Source of the DNA: Georgenia faecalis
Lineage (GTDB): Bacteria > Actinomycetota > Actinomycetes > Actinomycetales > Actinomycetaceae
DNA: 64,000 bases
Direction of reading: 5' to 3'
Assembly (NCBI RefSeq): GCF_003710105.1
Contig: NZ_CP033325.1
Span: 248,001-312,000, forward strand
A program made the position numbers and the translations under genes. Numbering within the stretch: the stretch's first letter is position 1; the number at the start of each line of letters is the position of its first letter. Of this stretch, positions 58,296-64,000 are shown one piece after another. Under the pieces are notes generated by a model. That model was given only the letters and a program-made list of their open reading frames with translations. It did not search any database and had not been told where the DNA came from.

Positions 58296-61087
58296 GCGCG
58301 CCCACGCCCCGCGGTCGCCGCGCCCCGATGTCCAACGCGCCGGCCCACGGCGTTGGCCTCGACCGCGACGCGCGTCCGGTCGCCACACCGAAGCGGACCC
58401 TCCACATGATCGGCAACGCACACCTCGACCCCGTCTGGCTGTGGCCCTGGCAGGAGGGCTACCAGGAGGCCCGGGCCACCTTCTGGTCGGTCATCCACCG
58501 GATGGAGGAGTACCCCGACTTCGTCTTCACCTGCGACCAGGTGGTCCTCCTCAGCTGGGTCGAGGAGTCCGACCCCGAGCTCTTCGCCCGCATCCGCGAG
58601 CGCGTCGCCGAGGGGCGCTGGCAGATGGTCGGCGGCTGGTGGGTGGAGCCGGACTGCAACATGCCCATGGGGGAGTCGTTCGTCCGTCAGGGGCTGTACG
58701 GCCAGCGGTACCTGCGCGAGAAGCTCGGCGTCACCGCCACCGTGGGGATGAACGTCGACCCCTTCGGGCACAACGCGATGCTCCCGCAGATCCTCCGCGG
58801 CCAGGGGATGGACTCCTACTGCTTCCTGCGCCCGGGGCCCCACGAGACCTCGCTGCGCGGCACCGCGTTCTGGTGGGAGGCGCCCGACGGCTCGCGCGTG
58901 CTCGGCTACCGCATCCCCTTCGAGTACGGCAGCTCCGCCGGGGAGGTCTCCGGCCAGACGGAGAAGGCCATCGGCCAGCTCGACCCCGACCTCACCGACG
59001 TCATGGTCTTCTACGGCGTCGGCAACCACGGCGGCGGGCCGACCAAGGCGAACATCGAGTCGATCTACCGGTACGACCGCATGGGCACCTTCGGGCGGAT
59101 GATCATGTCCTCGCCCCGGCAGTACGTCGACACCCTCACCGAGCGCCTCGGCGAGGAGGGCCTGGCCGCCCTGCCCGTCTGGCGCGACGACCTCCAGCAC
59201 CACGCCCCCGGCTGCTACTCCGCGCACTCCGGTATCAAGGCCTGGCAGCGGCGCGCGCAGGCCGCAGCCCTGTCCGCCGAGCGCTGGGCGGCCGTCGTCG
59301 CCGTCGGCGCGGGCGTGGACTACCCGCGCGAGGACCTCGGCCGGGCCTGGAAGCAGGTCCTGTTCAACCAGTTCCACGACGTCCTGCCGGGCTCGGCGAT
59401 CGAGACCGCCTACGACGACGCCCGCGACCAGCTCGGCGAGGCGGTGGCCATCGCCAAGCGCGCCATCACCCGCGCGCACAACGTCATCGCCAGCCGCGTC
59501 GACATCCCGCTGGAGGAGGGCAGCCAGCCCGTCCTCGTCTTCAACCCCCACCCGTGGCCGGTGCGGGCCGACGTCGAGCTCCAGTACGGCGTGCAGCCCA
59601 CGGGGGTGCACGTCGTCGACGGCGACGGCGCCACGACGCCGTCCCAGCGCACCCAGTCCGTGGCGACGATGAGCGACAAGGGCCGCGGCGCGACGGTGTT
59701 CCGGGCCGAGGTGCCCGCGCTCGGGTACCGGCTCTACCGCCTGCGCGGCGGGGCGGCCCCGGCCGGGGCGCCGTGGAGCGGGGCGGCGCCGTCGCCGCTG
59801 TCGGCGAGCGAGACGGTCCTCGAGAACGACGTCCTGCGGATGGAGATCGACCCGGTCACCGGGTGGCTGAGGTCGCTGCTCGACAAGCGCACCGGCGCCG
59901 ACCTCGTCGCCGGGGCCCGGGGCGAGCACACCCAGGTGTGCGAGGACCCCACGGACACCTGGGGCCACCGCGTCGTCTCCTACGCGTGGCCCGGGGAGGC
60001 CATGCGCACCGTCCGGGTGGTCCTGCGCGAGGCCGGGCCGCTGCGGGCGCGCCTCCTCGTCGAGCGCGAGTGGGGCCGCTCGACCCTCGTCGAGGAGTTC
60101 CTCCTCGACCACGACGCCGACGCGGTCGAGGTCCGGGTGCGGCTCGACTGGCGCGAGCAGGCGCACCTGCTCAAGCTCCGCTTCCCCACGGCCCTCACCG
60201 ACGCCCGCGCCACCTACGAGATCCCCTTCGGCGCGATCGAGCGCCCCGTCGACGGCGCCGAGGAGCCCGCGCAGACCTGGGTGGACCTCACCGGCCGCGC
60301 GGCGGCGGGCCGCAAGCGGGTGCCGGCGGGGCTCGCCGTCGTCAACACCGCCAAGCACGGGTTCGACGTCCTGCCCGGCGGGGACGGCCGGGCGGGCGAC
60401 GGCGGGGCGGGGACGGCCGGGGGGCCCGACGCCCCGAGCATCGGGATGACCGCGGTCCGCAGCCCCGTCTACTCCTGGCACGACCCGCGCCTGCTGGACC
60501 CCGAGGGCGTCTACACCTATCAGGACCAGGGCGTGCAGCAGTTCCGCTACCTCCTCGTCCCGCACGGCGGCGACTGGCGGGAGGCGGACCTCATGCGCCG
60601 CTCCGCGGAGCTGGGCTCGCCGGTGCGCGCCATGCTCGAGAGCTTCCACGACGGTTCCCTGCCGGACCGCCTGAGCTTCGCCTCCGACGGCGGCGGCCAG
60701 GTGGTGGTCACGGCGGTCAAGGGCAGCGAGGACGACGGCGCCGCCGGGCCGGACCTCGTCGTCCGGGCGGTGGAGATGAGCGGACGCCCGGCGCGCGCCC
60801 GGATCGAGCTGCCCCTTGTGGGGCGGGTGCTCGAGGCGGACTTCGGTGCCAGCCAGATCCGCACGTTCCGGGTGCCCGCGGACCCGGCCTCGGCGGTGAC
60901 GGAGGTCGACCTCGTCGAGTGGCCGCTGGCCGCGCCCGCCGGGGTGTCCGCCGAGCCGCTCGGTGCCGGGCCGCTCGTCCTCGGGCGCGCGGCCGTCGGG
61001 CAGGCGGGGGACCGCGGGGCGTCGGACGCCGTCGAGCCGGCCGAGCAGATGTCGCCGCACCGGGAGGGGCTGCCCACGGATGGGTGA
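58292..61087 (+). CDS. GH38 alpha-mannosidase, short bacterial type
   Basis: 931 aa. The GH38 domain starts HMIGNAHLDPVWLWPWQEG with His44 and Asp46, and the nucleophile Asp156 is in MNVDPFGHNAMLPQ. VGNHGGGPTKANIE and LFNQFHDVLPGSAIE are further GH38 motifs. It lacks the N-terminal beta domain of the 55069 protein and represents a different GH38 subgroup, probably with different linkage preference. The GTG start overlaps the leader ORF; an ATG at 58328 is a possible alternative. Its 3' end overlaps the next gene by 8 bp (ATGGGTGA), so the two are co-translated. Confidence 0.92.
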   Translation: MSAPTPRGRRAPMSNAPAHGVGLDRDARPVATPKRTLHMIGNAHLDPVWLWPWQEGYQEARATFWSVIHRMEEYPDFVFTCDQVVLLSWVEESDPELFARIRERVAEGRWQMVGGWWVEPDCNMPMGESFVRQGLYGQRYLREKLGVTATVGMNVDPFGHNAMLPQILRGQGMDSYCFLRPGPHETSLRGTAFWWEAPDGSRVLGYRIPFEYGSSAGEVSGQTEKAIGQLDPDLTDVMVFYGVGNHGGGPTKANIESIYRYDRMGTFGRMIMSSPRQYVDTLTERLGEEGLAALPVWRDDLQHHAPGCYSAHSGIKAWQRRAQAAALSAERWAAVVAVGAGVDYPREDLGRAWKQVLFNQFHDVLPGSAIETAYDDARDQLGEAVAIAKRAITRAHNVIASRVDIPLEEGSQPVLVFNPHPWPVRADVELQYGVQPTGVHVVDGDGATTPSQRTQSVATMSDKGRGATVFRAEVPALGYRLYRLRGGAAPAGAPWSGAAPSPLSASETVLENDVLRMEIDPVTGWLRSLLDKRTGADLVAGARGEHTQVCEDPTDTWGHRVVSYAWPGEAMRTVRVVLREAGPLRARLLVEREWGRSTLVEEFLLDHDADAVEVRVRLDWREQAHLLKLRFPTALTDARATYEIPFGAIERPVDGAEEPAQTWVDLTGRAAAGRKRVPAGLAVVNTAKHGFDVLPGGDGRAGDGGAGTAGGPDAPSIGMTAVRSPVYSWHDPRLLDPEGVYTYQDQGVQQFRYLLVPHGGDWREADLMRRSAELGSPVRAMLESFHDGSLPDRLSFASDGGGQVVVTAVKGSEDDGAAGPDLVVRAVEMSGRPARARIELPLVGRVLEADFGASQIRTFRVPADPASAVTEVDLVEWPLAAPAGVSAEPLGAGPLVLGRAAVGQAGDRGASDAVEPAEQMSPHREGLPTDG

Positions 61088-63350
61088 CCGGGCGGCGCGT
61101 GACGCCGAGTCGGGGGGCCCGGTGCCCCCGGACCCGGAGGGGCGCGCGCCGCTCGGCGGTGAGAGTGCGGACGAGGGTGCTGGTGCTGGTGCTGGTGCTG
61201 GTGCCGGGCAGGGCTGGGTGCCGCTCGATCCTCGGGGCGCCGACCTGGGTCCGCTCGGCGCGGGCTTCCCAGCCGGCGCGAGGCTGAGCGTCGAGGTCCT
61301 GTTCCCCGCCCCTCCCGCCTCCCCTGTTCATGATCGTGCAGAAACGCCGATGGCGGCCCCCGGTGCGCCCCCTGCCCCTCCTGCTCATGATCTTGCGGAC
61401 GATCCGCAAGATCATCACGGAGGGGGGTGGGAGGACCGGGTCGCGGGTGACGGGGGCGTCACCGATGGGGCCATGGGCGGCGCCGGCGTCACCGAGGGGC
61501 GCGCGGGCGGCGCCGGCCGTACTGGCGAGGTTGCCGCGCTACCGGCGCTGGCCGTGCAGCTCGAGCTCGGCCCCGCCGACGCCGCGGGCGCTCACCCCGT
61601 CCGCGTCTCCTGCACCGCCGTGCGCGCCGTCGAGGCGACGGTCCGGCTGCGCGTCGACCTGCCCGGCGTCGCCGAGCCGTGGTGGCTCGTCCCCGGCCTG
61701 TTCTACGGCGAGAACCGTCCCGTGGGGAGCGACCGGCCGTTCCCCCGGTTCGCCGTCGACCCGGACGACCCCATGGCCAGCCCCACGTGGGAGTTCCGCG
61801 CCGACCGCGCCGCGACCCCCGGCGTCTTCGCCTGGGGCGCCGACGGCGGTGCCGCCCTCCTCACCACCGAGACGAGCGCCGTCGGCCTGTCGGGCGTCGG
61901 CTTCGCGCACGAGGGGGTCACGGCGGGCCTGTGGCTCACCTTCCCCTTCCGCGAGACGCCGCTGACGTACGACGGGTCGGCCGTCCCGCGCCCGCCCGTC
62001 ACCACCGGCCACCGCTGGGCGGCCGGCGAGCGCGCGACGTTCCACGCGCACCTGCACCCCCTGCCCGCCGACCGCCATGCCTACGCCCCCATCCTCCGCG
62101 CCGTCGCGGAGCGCGCCCGGCGCACCGACCCGGTCGAGCCGTGGGTGGGCGTCGCCGAGGCCGCCGACGTCGCCGCCGAGGGCCTGCTGCGCTGGCACTA
62201 CGACCCGGACCCCGGTGTCCTCCTCGAGACCGTCGGCTTCGACCGTGGCATCAGCGGCCAGGACGGCCGACCCGTCGACCGGCAGGCGATGCACGTCGCC
62301 TGGGTGAGCGGCGTCCCGTGGGCGTACGCCCTCCTCGTGCACGGGCAGCGCACCGGTCACGAGGGCGCGGTCACGGCCGCGCACCGGGTCATCGACACGG
62401 TCTGCGCCGGGCTCGCGCCGTCGGGCACCTTCTGGGGCGTCTGGTACCGCGACCGCGGGTGGCGCGGGAGCTGGAGCCCGCACCCGGACGGCCTGCACGC
62501 CCGCACCCTCGGCGAGGCGACCCTCTTCCTGCTGCGGGCGCTGGCCCTGCCGGGCGGCGCGGCCGGCCAGCGGCGCGCACGCTGGCTGGCCGTCGCCCGC
62601 TCGAACCTCGACGCGCTCGCGGCCCGCCAGCGCCCCGACGGCAACCTCGGCGCGGTCCACGACGCGCGCACCGGGGAGGTCCTGTCCTGGGCGGGCTCCG
62701 CCGGCCTCACCTGGGTGGCGGCGTTCGCCGAGGCCGGGGCCCTCGACGACGACGGCCGGTACCTCGCCGCCGCGGTCCGGGCGGGGGAGTACTACGCCCG
62801 GTTCGTCGACGCCGAGCTCATCCACGGCGCACCGGAGGACGTCGGCCTGGCGCCGACGTCGGAGGACGGGTACGCCGCCGTCCTCGCCTACGTCGCGCTC
62901 CACCGCCGGACCGGCGAGGCGCGCTGGCTCGACCTCGCGCGCCGGGCGGCCGAGTGGATGCTCACGTTCCGCTACACGTACAACGTCGCCTTCGCCCCGC
63001 GCACCCCGCTCGGGGTCTACGGCTTCGCCACCCGCGGGGCCGACCAGGCCTCGCCGTCCAACCAGCACCTGCACGCCTACGGCCTCGTGTGCACCGCCGA
63101 GCTCCTCGAGCTCTCGGCCGCCCTGGGCGACCCGCACTTCGCCGGGCGCGCCGAGGAGACCCTCGCGTGCTTCCGCCAGCTCCTGCCCGTCCACGACGGC
63201 GACGTCAACGCCTACCGCGGGATGATCACCGAGCGGTACTACCAGACCGAGTGCTTCCAGCCGAAGGGGATGGTGCTCACGCTCTCCCACGCGTGGAGCG
63301 TCGGGGTGCTCCTCCTCGCCTGCGAGCAGGTCCTCGCCCCGGGGGCGTGA
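61080..63350 (+). CDS. Uncharacterised (alpha/alpha)-barrel glycan-active protein with repeat-filled N-terminus
   Basis: 756 aa. From about residue 175 there is a beta domain (AVQLELGPADAAGAHPVRVSC, WWLVPGLFYGENRPVGS) and then helical repeats from about 350 to the end (LLRWHYDPDPGVLLETVGF, WYRDRGWRGSWSPHPDGLH, ADQASPSNQHLHAYGL) as in (alpha/alpha)6 glycosidases or lyases. I cannot place it in a named family. The first 165 residues are low complexity, including a GAGAGAGAG run from five GGTGCY units and a stretch encoded by REP-like palindromes (61331-61415). They seem inserted into the first beta-strands. It overlaps the GH38 gene upstream, so the two probably act on the same glycan. Confidence 0.65.
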   Translation: MGDRAARDAESGGPVPPDPEGRAPLGGESADEGAGAGAGAGAGQGWVPLDPRGADLGPLGAGFPAGARLSVEVLFPAPPASPVHDRAETPMAAPGAPPAPPAHDLADDPQDHHGGGWEDRVAGDGGVTDGAMGGAGVTEGRAGGAGRTGEVAALPALAVQLELGPADAAGAHPVRVSCTAVRAVEATVRLRVDLPGVAEPWWLVPGLFYGENRPVGSDRPFPRFAVDPDDPMASPTWEFRADRAATPGVFAWGADGGAALLTTETSAVGLSGVGFAHEGVTAGLWLTFPFRETPLTYDGSAVPRPPVTTGHRWAAGERATFHAHLHPLPADRHAYAPILRAVAERARRTDPVEPWVGVAEAADVAAEGLLRWHYDPDPGVLLETVGFDRGISGQDGRPVDRQAMHVAWVSGVPWAYALLVHGQRTGHEGAVTAAHRVIDTVCAGLAPSGTFWGVWYRDRGWRGSWSPHPDGLHARTLGEATLFLLRALALPGGAAGQRRARWLAVARSNLDALAARQRPDGNLGAVHDARTGEVLSWAGSAGLTWVAAFAEAGALDDDGRYLAAAVRAGEYYARFVDAELIHGAPEDVGLAPTSEDGYAAVLAYVALHRRTGEARWLDLARRAAEWMLTFRYTYNVAFAPRTPLGVYGFATRGADQASPSNQHLHAYGLVCTAELLELSAALGDPHFAGRAEETLACFRQLLPVHDGDVNAYRGMITERYYQTECFQPKGMVLTLSHAWSVGVLLLACEQVLAPGA
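61176..61205 (+). repeat. Hexanucleotide microsatellite inside the coding region
   Basis: Four GGTGCT units (61176-61199) plus one GGTGCC, in frame, encoding alternating Gly-Ala. Six-base units would change protein length without frameshift if the tract slips. Confidence 0.7.
61331..61415. repeat. REP-like palindromic elements inside the coding region
   Basis: TGATCGTGCAGAA at 61331-61343 matches the element at 12518. At 61387-61399 ATGATCTTGCGGA pairs perfectly (13 bp) with 61403-61415 around CGA. These look like two copies of a dispersed element inserted in frame, adding about 30-45 residues to the protein encoded at 61080-63350. Confidence 0.5.
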
Positions 63351-63409
63351 GCGTCGTCGCCCGGCCGCGCCGCGTGACCGACCGGGCGCCAGGCGGTGAT
63401 GATGGCGGG

Positions 63410-64000
63410 ATGAGCAGCGCAGCAGCGGGGGCCGTCGTCGTCGTGGGGAGCGCGAACCTCGACCTCGTCGTCGACGTGCCCCGTCATCCCGGCGCGGGGG
63501 AGACGATCCTGGGCGGGGACCTGCGCCGCAGCCCGGGCGGCAAGGGCGCCAACCAGGCGGTCGCCGCCGCGCGGGCCGGCGGGGCGAGCACGACCTTTCT
63601 CGGTTCGCTCGGGAACGACGACGGCGCCGAGATCCTCCTCGCCTCCCTCGAGCGCGCCGGCGTGCGCACCGACCTCGTCCAGCGCAGCGCGGCGGCCACC
63701 GGCACGGCCCTCATCAGCGTCACCGCCGACGGCGAGAACACGATCATCGTCGCGCCCGGCGCCAACGGCGACCTGCGGATCGACGCGGCCGCGCGGGCCC
63801 GGCTGGCCGAGGCGGACGTCGTCCTCGCCCAGCTCGAGATCCCGCTGGAGACGGTCCTCGCCGCCGCCGCGGCACGCCGCCCGGGCGCCGTCCTCGCCCT
63901 CAACGCGGCCCCCTCCCGCGACCTGCCCGCGCCGGTCTGGGACGCGCTCGACCTCCTCGTCGTCAACGAGCACGAAGCCCTCGACCTCACCGGCGCGCCG
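63410..64000 (+). CDS. PfkB-family sugar kinase, ribokinase-like (5' part)
   Basis: Incomplete; the window ends after 197 codons. It begins at ATG 63410 and contains VVVVGSANLDLVVDVPRHPGAGETI (first PfkB region) and SPGGKGANQAVAAARAGG, the ribokinase substrate signature GGKGANQAVA, followed by FLGSLGNDDGA and APGANGDL. Ribokinases phosphorylate D-ribose at O5; relatives use other furanoses. The catalytic GAGD motif lies beyond the window. It follows the glycan-active gene by 59 bp and probably belongs to the same catabolic locus. Confidence 0.88.
   Translation, partial: MSSAAAGAVVVVGSANLDLVVDVPRHPGAGETILGGDLRRSPGGKGANQAVAAARAGGASTTFLGSLGNDDGAEILLASLERAGVRTDLVQRSAAATGTALISVTADGENTIIVAPGANGDLRIDAAARARLAEADVVLAQLEIPLETVLAAAAARRPGAVLALNAAPSRDLPAPVWDALDLLVVNEHEALDLTGAP

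Noticed and set aside
55009-61060. Long minus-strand frames opposite the two classical GH38 genes (55009-58416 and 58151-61060)
   Set aside because: Same artefact: no motifs, antisense to genes with clear catalytic residues.
61176-61205. CRISPR-like or tandem-repeat array
   Set aside because: Five 6-bp units with no spacers: a coding microsatellite. No direct repeats with unique spacers occur anywhere in the window.

Overview
The window is about 64 kb of very GC-rich DNA with strong third-position G/C bias, frequent GTG starts, and many stop/start overlaps of the ATGA, GTGA or TGATG kind. An Lsr2-type nucleoid protein, CarD, a SenX3-RegX3-like pair, an MsiK-like sugar ATPase and a C40/C50-type carotenoid operon point to an actinomycete. 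The order Micrococcales (Georgenia/Cellulomonas-like) is my best guess; this is inference, not a database match. I see no phage, IS element or CRISPR array, and no gene-free gap exceeds about 205 bp.

The left half (1-36754) is mostly chromosomal housekeeping. A leftward carotenoid operon (crtE-crtB-crtI-lycopene cyclase subunit, 1-3684) is followed by a GT2 glycosyltransferase and a membrane protein, lsr2, gpmA, and a phosphate block: phoU divergent from senX3-regX3, then a lone pstS, with a PHO-box-like repeat between phoU and senX3. Next come carD, ispD and ispF, an ArsR-like regulator with a divergent micro-ORF, a uronate-dehydrogenase-like SDR, an MFS permease, cysS-rlmB, a GH42 beta-galactosidase, a DUF4032 protein, the orphan sugar-ABC ATPase, otsA-otsB (trehalose), a Ser/Thr kinase with a polytopic tail, a DsbA-like protein, tRNA-Thr(TGT), several small proteins, a sucrose-phosphorylase-type GH13, a serine hydrolase and nadE.

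The right part (37228-64000) is a dense carbohydrate-catabolism locus. A DeoR regulator and a four-carbon-acid-sugar kinase (DUF1537/OtnK-like) face away from an operon of FGGY kinase (frameshifted), a YihT/LacD-type class I aldolase, an Asp/Glu-racemase-superfamily enzyme and a divergent GH38-like enzyme. This is followed by an ABC sugar importer without its own ATPase, a GH1 beta-glycosidase, a GH36/GH31-like glycosidase, a tandem metallo-beta-lactamase-fold protein, a LacI regulator, two classical GH38 alpha-mannosidases, an unclassified (alpha/alpha)6-type protein and the start of a ribokinase.

How the parts may work together (inference): the importer takes up an oligosaccharide, powered by the orphan ATPase at 22646-23773. 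The intracellular GH38, GH1 and GH36/31-like enzymes trim it, and kinases plus the aldolase channel an unusual sugar or sugar acid into central metabolism. Related CGTTCCCA-type operator candidates near four transcription starts suggest one LacI regulon. The tandem MBL protein, the single-cysteine racemase-like enzyme, the three GH38 paralogues and the YihT-like aldolase together do not match a pathway I know.
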